A stretch of 64,000 bases of DNA from Leucobacter aridicollis (GTDB taxonomy: Bacteria; Actinomycetota; Actinomycetes; Actinomycetales; Microbacteriaceae). Shown here one piece after another: positions 31,720 through 40,274 of this stretch. Both the position numbers and the translations under genes were made by a program. Under the pieces are notes generated by a model. It searched no databases. It worked only from the letters and a program-made list of their open reading frames with translations, and was not told the DNA's origin. Position 1 is the stretch's first letter. Every line of letters begins with the position of its first letter. The stretch covers positions 2,604,001 to 2,668,000 of the forward strand of contig NZ_CP075339.1 in NCBI RefSeq assembly GCF_024399335.1, written 5' to 3'.

Positions 31720-33407
31720 CTGAGCAGCCCTTGTCCGGCGAGTATCAGCCGGAGCACTGCCCGGTCCTCCGTGTGCATCACCCCGTCCACGAACCGCTCC
31801 ATCGCGCCCGTGAGCGCAGACGCCCCACCCTGCAGCATCACTCCTTCGAGCACAGCAGCGAGCGTACGCGGGGCGATGACGGTCTCCGCAAGCCCTGGCT
31901 GCTCGTCGAACTCATGCTCGGTTCCACGGTAGCGGTCGAGGGCCTCATCGGGATTTCCCACGAACACCTGCTGACTGATAAAGGCCGCGCGCGCGAGTGG
32001 GGTCAGCTCCGCCAGGCCGAGCCCGGGCGGCATAGAGCCATCCGGGCCAGCAACGACGGCTGCCGCCAATAGGAGGTTCTCTGCTGGGACATCTTCGATG
32101 TTCGCTCCAGCGTCAGGGTAGTGCACCCGAAATGTGGCCGAACCGAATCGGTTGACGAGCTCAGTGCTCAACGGTTCAATGCCGCGGTATCTGTGAGGTG
32201 AGTATTCGTTTGCGGTCGCCAAGACGACGAAGCCGCTGGCAATTTCGATGGTAAGTCCCGGTTGCTCCTGCACCGCAAATCTCGAACCTGGGCGTAACTG
32301 TAGGACCCGGTTCAGGCGTTTGAGAAACTCGGGCGGCATGGCGTTTATCTCGTCGAGAATAATCGGCACGCCGCGCTGCATCGCACGCAGCAGGGGCCCC
32401 GGCGCAAACTCCGTTACCGTCGCATCGCCCTCTGCCCGAAGCTCGTGGGTGCCAACGATCTGGGCGCCGGTGATGTCGCCATAGCCTGACACGAACTCAT
32501 GGGCTTCGCCTTCCAGACCAGCGAGGTACTCGGCAAGGGCGGTCTTGGCACCTCCGGTCTCACCGATCAGCAGGATCGGCGCTCCCGCCAGCACCGCGGG
32601 CGTTGCCGCGGCAACAAGCTCACGCATCTTTTCGTTGAGCACAAGCCCCGCGTCGAGCTCACGACGGGCCTGCCGAATGCGAATTTGGAGCACCGCGTCG
32701 AGCACCGCATGGTCTTCGCCCGCTTCCAGTTGCATGCCCGGCCTGCCCTCCCCGAGCCGGACCGCAGGGCTCTGCGATCCACGCGCTTGTGTCACGTGAT
32801 TCGCTGCCGCTGCGATCGTCGCCTGTTCCTCCCTCGTGAGCGGCCGCGATCGCCGAGCGGCGTGCCGCACGAGGGCGTCGACGGGCCCCAGGCGAGTAGC
32901 CTGCGCATGAGGGGATGCGGAGCGACCCCTCATGCTCGCTTCGCCCTCAGCGCCGTCGACCGCTCGCACTAAAGCAATGGCCTGGCGCAGCACCCGAGCC
33001 CGCGCCGTGCTCGCGGAGGCAAGTAACTCTGCGACCTCGGGATCGGAGAGCAGCCGTTCCCACTGTTCTGACAGTTCGCGCATACAAGCTATTCCGTGCG
33101 CGATTGACGCTTGCGCGTCACGCTCTGCTTGCGTGCGCGGCGCGGCTTCGGCACGCGTGGGCGCTTGTTCGGGGAGGGTGGCGGCGAGATTCATTTCTTC
33201 GCCGTAGTGGCGCCGCCAGTCAGCCCGAAGCACGCGGATCGTTTCCCGCAGCGCCGAGCGCACGTCGAGAGCATTCGCCACAAGAGGCGATTCAAGCGTC
33301 GCCGCCTCGTACGGAGACGTGGCGCCACCAACATGCTGGCTTGCAATGGGGACCTGCGCCCCCGCGCCGATTACCGGGTGGGCTGTCACTGTGCCTAGTG
33401 CTGTCAT
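31716..33407 (-). CDS. MoxR-type AAA+ ATPase with long N-terminal extension
   Basis: 563 aa. The AAA_5/MoxR core starts near residue 255: Walker A GETGGAKT (282-289), Walker B PIILDEINAMPPEF, sensor 1 VLATANEY, and an Arg-finger-type LVNRFGSA. MoxR proteins usually have about 300-350 aa; here a 250-residue N-terminal helical, Ala/Arg/Glu-rich extension is added. ATG 33407 follows ACGAGG closely. The gene leads a two-gene operon with the VWA gene and is divergent from the serC-like gene across 126 bp that carry operator copy 2. Confidence 0.87.
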   Translation of the reverse strand: MTALGTVTAHPVIGAGAQVPIASQHVGGATSPYEAATLESPLVANALDVRSALRETIRVLRADWRRHYGEEMNLAATLPEQAPTRAEAAPRTQAERDAQASIAHGIACMRELSEQWERLLSDPEVAELLASASTARARVLRQAIALVRAVDGAEGEASMRGRSASPHAQATRLGPVDALVRHAARRSRPLTREEQATIAAAANHVTQARGSQSPAVRLGEGRPGMQLEAGEDHAVLDAVLQIRIRQARRELDAGLVLNEKMRELVAAATPAVLAGAPILLIGETGGAKTALAEYLAGLEGEAHEFVSGYGDITGAQIVGTHELRAEGDATVTEFAPGPLLRAMQRGVPIILDEINAMPPEFLKRLNRVLQLRPGSRFAVQEQPGLTIEIASGFVVLATANEYSPHRYRGIEPLSTELVNRFGSATFRVHYPDAGANIEDVPAENLLLAAAVVAGPDGSMPPGLGLAELTPLARAAFISQQVFVGNPDEALDRYRGTEHEFDEQPGLAETVIAPRTLAAVLEGVMLQGGASALTGAMERFVDGVMHTEDRAVLRLILAGQGLLR

Positions 33408-33466
33408 AGTCCTCGTCCCTGCTCAGCGCACTCGCGCCGGTTCGTTCTATCAAGCCAATGTTACAC

Positions 33467-33482
33467 TTTGTCATAGGACAAA
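33467..33482. promoter_or_regulatory. Palindromic operator copy 2, between divergent MoxR and serC-like genes
   Basis: TTTGTC-ATAG-GACAAA, perfect 6-bp arms. Fifteen bases are identical, in opposite orientation, to the sequence at 28193-28208. A -10-like TACACT at 33462-33467 abuts it for the rightward serC-like gene, and a TAACAT-like -10 lies on the other strand. The position is suited to controlling both divergent promoters. The regulator is unknown; no regulator gene lies inside this block. Confidence 0.6.
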
Positions 33483-33533
33483 AAGTTCGACGCAGATCTT
33501 CTGCCTGACAGACACGCGAAGGGTCATTCACCC

Positions 33534-34685
33534 ATGAACCTCACCTACCCCAGCACGCTTCCCCGCTATCCACTGCGCGACGGACGGTTCGGAAGTGGCC
33601 CGGCAAAGATCAGGCCCACACAACTCCAAGACCTTGTAGCTGATCCCCTTCGACTGTTGGGCACCTCTCATCGACAACCACCCGTGCGCCGACTCGTAGG
33701 CCGCATCCAGGAACAGCTACACGAACTCTTCGACGCACCCGAGGGCTACGAGGTGGTGCTTGGCAACGGCGGCTCTACGGCATTCTGGGATATTGCCGCA
33801 TTCTCGCTCGTCGATACGCGCGCCCAATGCCTTGACTTCGGCGTCTTCGGCAGCCGCTTCGCGCGGGCCGCGGCAGCGCCATGGCTGACGCCCCCGGATG
33901 TGCGCACAGCTCCTCATGGCGAACTCGTCCTCACCGAAGAACTGGAAGGGATTGACACCTACGCGTGGCCCCACAATGAGACTTCGACAGGCGTGCTTGC
34001 CCCCGTGCGCCGGGTGGGCGCGACTGAAACTGCCATTACACTCATCGACGGCACGAGCGCAGCGGGCGGCACGGAATTCGATGCCCGCAACGCCGACGTC
34101 TATTACTTCGCACCGCAGAAGAACTTTGGCTCTGACGCAGGAATATGGATCGCGCTCCTCTCCCCAGCCGCGATTGATCGCGCGAGCCGGATAGCGACGT
34201 CGGGGCGATACATTCCTGATTTCTTGAATCTTTACCTCGCGATCGAGCAGTCTCGCAAGCAGCAAACCCTGAACACTCCGGCGCTCGCGACACTCATGCT
34301 CCTTGAGAACCAGATCAGTTGGATTCTGGAGCACGGAGGCCTCGCATGGGCGGCCGGACGCACTCGTTCGCTGTCCACCGAGATCTACGATTGGGCGGAA
34401 CGCAGCCGGTACGCAGCGCCCTTCGTTACGAACCCAGCGCTCCGTTCTCCAACAAACGTAACCCTCGAGATCGACCCCAGAGCAGACACTCGCACTCTTG
34501 CCGCCCTGCTCCGAAGCGCAGGGATCTTCGACACCGACGGATACGTCGGTGTCGGGCGCAATCAACTCAGGATCGGCACCTACGTCTCCATCGATCCCGC
34601 AGACGTCGGCCAGTTACTCCAGTACCTCGATGTGCTCATCCCGCACGCGATACAATCCGGCGAACGTCCGACCACCGAGGGCTAA
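33534..34685 (+). CDS. serC: Phosphoserine aminotransferase (SerC)
   Basis: PLP enzyme of 383 aa that makes 3-phosphoserine from 3-phosphohydroxypyruvate and glutamate in serine (and sometimes vitamin B6) synthesis. Typical features: an N-terminal RFGSGPAKIRP, GTSHRQPPVRRLV, LGNGGSTAFWD, and the PLP Lys in YYFAPQKNFGSDAG. The length fits the actinobacterial SerC form. GAAGGG precedes ATG 33534. Its promoter shares the palindrome with the GATase and MoxR genes, a surprising partner set for a serine-pathway gene. Confidence 0.9.
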   Translation: MNLTYPSTLPRYPLRDGRFGSGPAKIRPTQLQDLVADPLRLLGTSHRQPPVRRLVGRIQEQLHELFDAPEGYEVVLGNGGSTAFWDIAAFSLVDTRAQCLDFGVFGSRFARAAAAPWLTPPDVRTAPHGELVLTEELEGIDTYAWPHNETSTGVLAPVRRVGATETAITLIDGTSAAGGTEFDARNADVYYFAPQKNFGSDAGIWIALLSPAAIDRASRIATSGRYIPDFLNLYLAIEQSRKQQTLNTPALATLMLLENQISWILEHGGLAWAAGRTRSLSTEIYDWAERSRYAAPFVTNPALRSPTNVTLEIDPRADTRTLAALLRSAGIFDTDGYVGVGRNQLRIGTYVSIDPADVGQLLQYLDVLIPHAIQSGERPTTEG

Positions 34686-34709
34686 CCAGGTGGCCGCGTC
34701 CCGAGGGTG

Positions 34710-36572
34710 TTAGCCGAGCGTCTCGGAGAGCTCTAGCCAGCGCTCCTCGAGACCCTCGACCTCTGCCTCAAGAGCGGTGATCTTCGCCATCTCGGCGTTC
34801 AACAGCGCAAAGTCTGCCTGGTCAAGGTCAGCGAGTCCGTCACGCGACTTCACGATGTCGTCCTGCAGCTTCTCCATCTTGCGCTCCACCGACGACAGTT
34901 CCTTCTGAGCGTCGCGCAGCTCACGCCCCGATAGCTTTGGCTGCGCTGGCTGAGCGGCCTTCGTCCCGGATGCCTGGGAAACAGCCCGATCAGCCTGCGT
35001 CGACCCTCCGCCCACGGCAGCGGCTTCCTTCGCACGCTCCTCCGCCTGGCGCAGCTTTAGGTACTCGTCGACCCCACCCGGCAGGTGCCTCAGCTGATTG
35101 TCGAGAATCGCGTACTGCTGGTCGGTCACGCGCTCGAGGAAGTACCGATCGTGTGAAACGACGATGAGGGTGCCAGGCCAGGAATCGAGCAGATCCTCCA
35201 TGGCCGCGAGCATGTCGGTGTCGAGGTCGTTCGTCGGCTCGTCGAGAATGAGCACGTTCGGCTGGTCGAGCAGGATCAAGAGCAGCTGCAGTCGGCGCTT
35301 CTGGCCGCCCGAGAGATCCTTCACGGGGGTCGACAGTTGCGCACTTGTGAAGCCCATGCGCTCGAGCAGCTGCCCGGGCGTGAGCTCCTGCGCCTTCGAA
35401 CCCGACCCGACGGTGAAGCTCGTGCGCAGCCTGCCGATGACGACACGCACTGGCTCATTGAGGTGCGCCTCAAGCTCGTCGAGGCGCTGCGTGAGCTGCG
35501 CAACCTTCACTGTCTTGCCGGTCTTCACGGTGCCGCTCGTCGGTTCGACCGCACCCGAAATGAGGCCGAGCAGCGTCGACTTGCCCGCGCCGTTCACGCC
35601 GAGGATACCCGTGCGCTCGCCCGGAGCGATCCGCCACTCGACGTCGCGCAGCACCTCCCGGTCTTCGCCAGTCTTCGGGTCTGCGTAGGTGACACCGGCG
35701 TCGAGGATGTTCACGACCTCCTTGCCGAGGCGCGAGACAGCCATCGACTGCAGCGACACCTTGTCGCGGATCTCGGGGACGTCGGCAATGAGTTCGTTCG
35801 CAGCGTCGATCCTAAACTTCGGCTTCGCAGTGCGCGCTGGCGCGCCGCGCCTGAGCCACGCAAGCTCCTTTCGAGCGAGGTTCTGACGCTTCTGCTCAAT
35901 CACCGCCGCCTGCCGATCGCGCTCCACGCGCTGCAGGATGTAGGCGGCGTAGCCGCCCTCGAACGGCTCGACGATACGGTCGTGGACCTCCCAGGTCGCG
36001 GTACACACTTCGTCGAGGAACCACCTGTCGTGCGTGACGACGAGAAGCGCGCCCTGGCCGTTCGGCCAGCGGCGCTTCAGGTGATCGGCGAGCCAGGCGA
36101 CAGCCTCGACGTCGAGGTGGTTCGTTGGCTCGTCGAGAAACAGCACGTCCCAGTCGCCGACGAGAAGCCGGGCGAGCGCAACTCGGCGGCGCTGGCCGCC
36201 CGAGAGCGACTCGAGCTCGGCGTCCCACGGCAGGTCCGAAACGAGGCCCGCGATAACCTCGCGCACCTTCGGATCGCCCGCCCACTCGTACTCTGGGGTG
36301 TCGCCAACGATCGCATTACCGACAGTCTCACCGTCATCGAATTTGTCGGCCTGGTCGAGCACGCCGATGGTCGTGCCGCCCCGGTACGTCACGCGGCCGG
36401 AGTCTGGCTCCCGCCGCCCCGCAAGCATCATGAGCAGGGACGACTTGCCGTCGCCGTTGCGGCCGACGATCCCGATACGATCGCCCTCATCGACGCCGAG
36501 CGTCACTGAGTCGAACACCGTCTTCGTGGGCACCTCAAGTTGCAGGGCCTCAGCCCCGAGAATATGCGCCAT
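34710..36572 (-). CDS. ABC-F family ATPase (Uup/EttA type)
   Basis: Soluble protein of 620 aa with two ABC domains and no membrane part, as in ABC-F proteins that act on the ribosome or, in Uup-like members, on DNA. Domain 1: GRNGDGKSS, LSGGQRRRVALARLL, LFLDEPTNHLD. Domain 2: GVNGAGKST, LSGGQKRRLQLLLIL, LILDEPTNDLD. The C-terminal 100 residues contain a charged coiled coil (LSSVERKMEKLQDD), as in Uup. The start MAHILGAEAL is typical; a longer frame to 36608 is not supported. It is convergent with serC with 24 bp between. Antibiotic-resistance function cannot be inferred. Confidence 0.92.
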   Translation of the reverse strand: MAHILGAEALQLEVPTKTVFDSVTLGVDEGDRIGIVGRNGDGKSSLLMMLAGRREPDSGRVTYRGGTTIGVLDQADKFDDGETVGNAIVGDTPEYEWAGDPKVREVIAGLVSDLPWDAELESLSGGQRRRVALARLLVGDWDVLFLDEPTNHLDVEAVAWLADHLKRRWPNGQGALLVVTHDRWFLDEVCTATWEVHDRIVEPFEGGYAAYILQRVERDRQAAVIEQKRQNLARKELAWLRRGAPARTAKPKFRIDAANELIADVPEIRDKVSLQSMAVSRLGKEVVNILDAGVTYADPKTGEDREVLRDVEWRIAPGERTGILGVNGAGKSTLLGLISGAVEPTSGTVKTGKTVKVAQLTQRLDELEAHLNEPVRVVIGRLRTSFTVGSGSKAQELTPGQLLERMGFTSAQLSTPVKDLSGGQKRRLQLLLILLDQPNVLILDEPTNDLDTDMLAAMEDLLDSWPGTLIVVSHDRYFLERVTDQQYAILDNQLRHLPGGVDEYLKLRQAEERAKEAAAVGGGSTQADRAVSQASGTKAAQPAQPKLSGRELRDAQKELSSVERKMEKLQDDIVKSRDGLADLDQADFALLNAEMAKITALEAEVEGLEERWLELSETLG

Positions 36573-36768
36573 ACCTGCCTCATTAGTCGCGTGGATCCCC
36601 CGGCGCATGAGAGCGCCTGGGGCGTTGCCGCCCGATTCGCTGTGCGCGCCGGAAGGAGTACGTATCGAGAATAGTCGACTGGCCTGTGCGCCGACGCGCT
36701 GAGGCAGCTCGCCCGCCCGGACCGGGTCGATGCGCGACGCCCTAGGATGGTGCCGGTACGCTTACCGC

Positions 36769-37221
36769 ATGACCGCATACCCCGACGTCACGCACCCCGC
36801 ACTCGGTACGCTGCGCCGTTCCTCGTTCACGCTCACCGACGGCGAGACACAGTACATGGAGAGCTACGCCGGCGAGATCGACCTAGCGGGAACGGCAGTG
36901 GAGCTGCTCGTTGAAAGCAGCGACCCCGCGGTCGTGGAGAAGCTCTCCGAACGGCTCGCGGCCGCCCTCGCGCAGCTGCCGAGGCTCGTGCGGCGCGCCA
37001 CCGATGCAATCGTCACCGAGTTCAGCGATCAGGATCCCACGGAGGCAGACCGCGACGAGGCAGCCAGGGATCTCGCGTTACAGACGCTTGCCGTGCTCCC
37101 CGACGGGCGGCTCGTGCTGCATCTCGACGACACGACAAGCGCACACTTCCCGGAGGGTCGTTGGCCCGCGGTCTACCTTGGGGGCGATAACGAGGTGCTC
37201 GACGTCACCGTGGAGGCGTGA
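36769..37221 (+). CDS. Conserved hypothetical protein, small acidic
   Basis: 150 aa, acidic. I do not recognise a functional family with confidence; the layout recalls small DUF2004/DUF6985-like proteins with FTLTDGETQYMESYAGEIDL near the start and LVLHLDDTTSAHFPEGRWPAVYLG near the end. No signal peptide or membrane helix. The ATG at 36769 was preferred to one 13 codons earlier because the earlier segment is not protein-like. A single gene between ABC-F and the lipase fusion. Confidence 0.7.
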   Translation: MTAYPDVTHPALGTLRRSSFTLTDGETQYMESYAGEIDLAGTAVELLVESSDPAVVEKLSERLAAALAQLPRLVRRATDAIVTEFSDQDPTEADRDEAARDLALQTLAVLPDGRLVLHLDDTTSAHFPEGRWPAVYLGGDNEVLDVTVEA

Positions 37222-37304
37222 CAGCGAGGTAGTCTGAACGCGATATACCGCACGCATTGCCCGCTCGACCAAAGGGCGAAACCGAGCCAAGCGAGGGAGG
37301 CGGA

Positions 37305-39077
37305 GTGCCGCTGAAATCCACGATCACCGCCTCACTGTCGTCGTATGCGGGTCCGGTGCGTGCGCTCATCGGCATCGCCGGTGTCGCCCTTGGCGTGCTG
37401 CTCGTTCTTGCCCCACTGTCGACGCATCAGATCGCGGTGGTCACCGGCATCGGATTGGCGCTCGCGGGTGTTGCAGCTGCCCTGCTTCCAACGCTCGATG
37501 GGTTCACCAAGGTGTCAGCGCGCGTGTTCGGCGTCGTGCTGTTTCTGCTCGGCGCGATCATCGCGGTCTGGCCCGCAGGCGGCGCGCCCTGGATCGCATT
37601 TATCGTTGGAGCGTCACTCATCGGGCACGGGGTACTCCAGACAGTCCAGGTGATCCGGCACGGTGGCGATCAGCGCGCGACGAGCGTTGTGATTGCGCTC
37701 GCGAGCATCCTCTTCGGTGTCGTCGCGCTCGCCTGGCCAGTACTAACACTCACGTTCTTCAGGCTCGGCGTTGGTGCGTGGTTCGTCTTCTTCGGGCTGC
37801 AGCTCGTCATGGCAGCGCTGTACAGGCACAGCCCTGAGCAGCGCAGGCCTCGCGGCAAGTTCGCGCGCTGGTCTCGCACAATCGGCGCAAGCCTCGCTCT
37901 CGTGCTCGCCGTCGTCGTCGCGCTCGGCTCGAACTGGGCGCTCGGTGGCGTGCCGCTCCCGCAGCCTGGGGCCTTCTACAATGCGCCTGCCAGCGTGCCC
38001 GAAGAGCCCGGCAAACTCATTCGTTCCGAGCCGCTGCGCGAGGGAGTGCCGCGCGGCGCAGAAGCCTGGCGAATTCTCTACACGACCACACGCTCAGACG
38101 GCTCGCCCGCAATCTCGAGCGGCACGATCATCGCGCCGAAAACCCGAGGCGATGAGCCGCTTCGGCTCCTCTCCGTCGCTCACGGCACAACCGGTGTTGC
38201 AGCGAAATGCGCCCCATCGCTCAGCGCCACACCGTTCTCGGACGGCGCAGGCGCGGCGCTCGAGCAGCTTGTTATCGACAACGGCTGGGCCGCAGTCACG
38301 TCGGACTACATCGGACTCGGCACCACGGGTGCACACCCGTACCTCATCGGCGACGCCGAGGCACGGAACGTCCTCGACGCGGCGAGAGCAGCCCGAGAGT
38401 TCTCGGAAGTGTCGGTCACGAGCGAGACCGTCGTCTGGGGCCACTCGCAAGGCGGCCAGGGCTCGCTGTGGACGGGGCAGCTCGCAGAGAGCTACGCACC
38501 CGATATCACCGTGCAAGGGATCGCCGCCTTCGCGCCAGCGGCCGACCTCTTCGGGCTCGCCGAAGTCAACAAAAACGACGCAGCAGGCAAGACAGTCTCG
38601 GCCTACATCGCCGCGACCTGGGGTGAGCTGTACCCGCAGCTCGGCCTCGCCGCTCAGCTCACGCCCGGGTCTGCCCGCGGCGTTGAAAAGATCAAGGACC
38701 TGTGTTTCAACGGGCAGGACGTGCTCGCGGCGATCCTTCACGGCACCCAGGTGCCAAACCAGATCTTCCCAGATTCCCTGCTCGACGGCGAATTCGGCGA
38801 CCTGCTGAGGGCCCAGACTCCCGTTGGTCCTTTCCCAGCCCCTGTGCTCGTAGCCCAGGGCCTCGCTGACCCGCTTGTGCGCCCCAAGCAGCAGCGGGAG
38901 TGGGTTGCCGCCCGGTGTGCCGCAGGCGCTGACCTCGACTACCGAGAGTTTGCGGGGCTCGATCATCTCTCGCTCGTCGCCGCGGAGTCGCCTCTGACAC
39001 CGCAGCTCGTCGAATGGACACTTGCCCGGGCCGCGGGCGAGGCGACGACGCCAAACTGCGAGACGCTGCAGGGCTAG
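37305..39077 (+). CDS. HdeD-like membrane domain fused to a secretory-lipase-type hydrolase
   Basis: 590 aa. Residues about 15-215 hold six or so hydrophobic helices with the repeat pattern of HdeD/DUF308 proteins (GIGLALAGVAAALLP, WIAFIVGASLIGHGVLQ, VFFGLQLVMAAL). Residues 230-590 form an alpha/beta hydrolase of the fungal-type LIP secretory lipase family: nucleophile Ser in VWGHSQGGQG, a probable acid Asp in AQGLADPLV and His in GLDHLSL. The catalytic domain would be anchored outside the membrane. Start GTG 37305 with GGAGG five bases before it. Substrate (acylglycerol or ester) unknown. Confidence 0.87.
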   Translation: MPLKSTITASLSSYAGPVRALIGIAGVALGVLLVLAPLSTHQIAVVTGIGLALAGVAAALLPTLDGFTKVSARVFGVVLFLLGAIIAVWPAGGAPWIAFIVGASLIGHGVLQTVQVIRHGGDQRATSVVIALASILFGVVALAWPVLTLTFFRLGVGAWFVFFGLQLVMAALYRHSPEQRRPRGKFARWSRTIGASLALVLAVVVALGSNWALGGVPLPQPGAFYNAPASVPEEPGKLIRSEPLREGVPRGAEAWRILYTTTRSDGSPAISSGTIIAPKTRGDEPLRLLSVAHGTTGVAAKCAPSLSATPFSDGAGAALEQLVIDNGWAAVTSDYIGLGTTGAHPYLIGDAEARNVLDAARAAREFSEVSVTSETVVWGHSQGGQGSLWTGQLAESYAPDITVQGIAAFAPAADLFGLAEVNKNDAAGKTVSAYIAATWGELYPQLGLAAQLTPGSARGVEKIKDLCFNGQDVLAAILHGTQVPNQIFPDSLLDGEFGDLLRAQTPVGPFPAPVLVAQGLADPLVRPKQQREWVAARCAAGADLDYREFAGLDHLSLVAAESPLTPQLVEWTLARAAGEATTPNCETLQG

Positions 39078-39233
39078 CACCTGCGAACTGGATTCCTCAA
39101 TCACTACATCTGTGATCCGCAGGCCCCATGCCACTTTCGGCTTTTGGGGGCATTCCTATCGCAGATTACAGGCGCAAGTGCGACCCTCAGACGGAGCACG
39201 GGCACCCCTGGAACAACCTCCGCATACACACAA

Positions 39234-39259
39234 GCGGCGCACCCCGAAGAGTGCGCCGC
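39234..39259. terminator. Strong terminator hairpin between the lipase and the Cys-rich peptide gene
   Basis: Perfect 9-bp inverted repeat GCGGCGCAC/GTGCGCCGC with an 8-nt loop. It lies 16 bp downstream of the minus-strand peptide gene and is followed on that strand by a T/G-rich run (TTGTGTGTAT). It can also end the rightward lipase transcript. Confidence 0.65.
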
Positions 39260-39275
39260 CGAACTGCGTGAATCC

Positions 39276-39464
39276 TTAGCCCTCGCCAGGCATGCAGCAG
39301 CTTCCGCCACAGCAGGAGCCACCCGTAGCGCTATCACCGAGGAGATTCAGGATCTCCGCGGTCTCTGCACCCGCGAACGCCGCAGCTCCTGCGATGCTCG
39401 CGTCAGTGTTCAGCTCGACAATGTCGGCAGGGGTCTCGGTCTTCTCGGTTGTTGTATCGCTCAT
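39276..39464 (-). CDS. 62-residue Cys-rich mini-protein, RiPP-precursor-like
   Basis: A small protein starting MSDTTTEKTE at ATG 39464 behind GAGAGAGGA. Residues 1-47 are acidic and helix-prone (DIVELNTDASIAGAA, then AETAEILNLLGD). The tail is Gly/Ser/Cys-rich: GGSCCGGSCC followed by MPGEG, with all four Cys of the protein in two CC pairs. This leader-plus-core layout, a Gly-Gly near the boundary and heterocyclisable Ser/Cys in the tail recall modified-peptide precursors. A metal-binding protein is an alternative. It lies 78 bp behind a FrnE-type thiol oxidoreductase gene and ends before a strong terminator. No modification enzyme (YcaO, LanM, radical SAM) is present in the window. Confidence 0.7.
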   Translation of the reverse strand: MSDTTTEKTETPADIVELNTDASIAGAAAFAGAETAEILNLLGDSATGGSCCGGSCCMPGEG

Positions 39465-39542
39465 ACTCGATCCTCTCTCGGGTGAATTGTAGTTCGGCTG
39501 ACCGACGTACGGCCGCCCGCCCACTGTTCTCTCAGTGGAGGC

Positions 39543-40220
39543 TCAGTCTGCCGAGGCGGCCTCGGCTTCGAGGGTGAGCACCTGCTCGAATGCGCTCACA
39601 AACATTTCAGGCTGCTGGGCACCCGAGACGCCGTACTTCTCGTTGATGAGGTAGAACGGCACACCAGTTACCCCGAGCATCCGCGCACGCGTGATGTCGC
39701 TCTCGACAGCCTCGCCGTAGCTCTCATCTTCGAAGGCGTCGCGAACCTCGTCGGGGTCGAGCCCGACCTCGTCGACGACCTGTGCGATCTGCTCGGGGTC
39801 GCCAACATTCACGCCCTCCTCAAAGTAGGCCTTGAAGAGACGCGCGAGCACCTCGTCGTAGATGCCCTGCTCTTTGGCGAGGTGCAGCACTCGGTGCGCG
39901 GCAGCCGTATTCGAATGCGCGACCTTGTCAAAATCAAAGGTGATGCCCTCGGCAGCGGCCATGGCGGTCATCTGCCCGAGCATGTCTTCGACCTGCTCGC
40001 GGGGCATGCCTTTGTGCTTGACGAGAAAATCGATCTCGCTCCCCTCAAAGTTCAGCGGGGTGTCTGGGGCGAGCTCGTAGCTGTGCCCCTCGACCTCGAA
40101 CTCAACTTCTGGGTTGTCGGCCTGAAACTGCGCGACGGCCTGGCGAAAGCGATGTGCCCCGATGTAGCACCAGGGGCAGGCGATGTCAGACCAAATGTCA
40201 ATGCGGATCGTATTACTCAC
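39543..40220 (-). CDS. DsbA-family thiol oxidoreductase (FrnE-like)
   Basis: Cytoplasmic thioredoxin-fold protein of 225 aa of the 2-hydroxychromene-2-carboxylate-isomerase/FrnE branch of the DsbA family. The active site is C15-P-W-C18 in SDIACPWCYIG, and the cis-Pro loop is GVTGVPFYLINEKYGVSGAQ. No signal peptide. It lies 54 bp after ispE in the same direction and just before the Cys-rich mini-protein gene, so it might oxidise or reduce that protein's CC pairs (inference). Confidence 0.92.
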   Translation of the reverse strand: MSNTIRIDIWSDIACPWCYIGAHRFRQAVAQFQADNPEVEFEVEGHSYELAPDTPLNFEGSEIDFLVKHKGMPREQVEDMLGQMTAMAAAEGITFDFDKVAHSNTAAAHRVLHLAKEQGIYDEVLARLFKAYFEEGVNVGDPEQIAQVVDEVGLDPDEVRDAFEDESYGEAVESDITRARMLGVTGVPFYLINEKYGVSGAQQPEMFVSAFEQVLTLEAEAASAD

Positions 40221-40274
40221 GTCCCGTTAAACCCTGCGTCGTCACGAAGTATTCCTCGGAAGAGCGACGAAGTT

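Noticed and set aside
29830..33407. Reading the MoxR-VWA pair as a magnesium- or cobalt-chelatase (BchI/BchD or CobS/CobT)
   Set aside because: No large chelatase subunit (BchH/CobN) or tetrapyrrole gene is nearby. The similarity is to the general MoxR-VWA architecture only.
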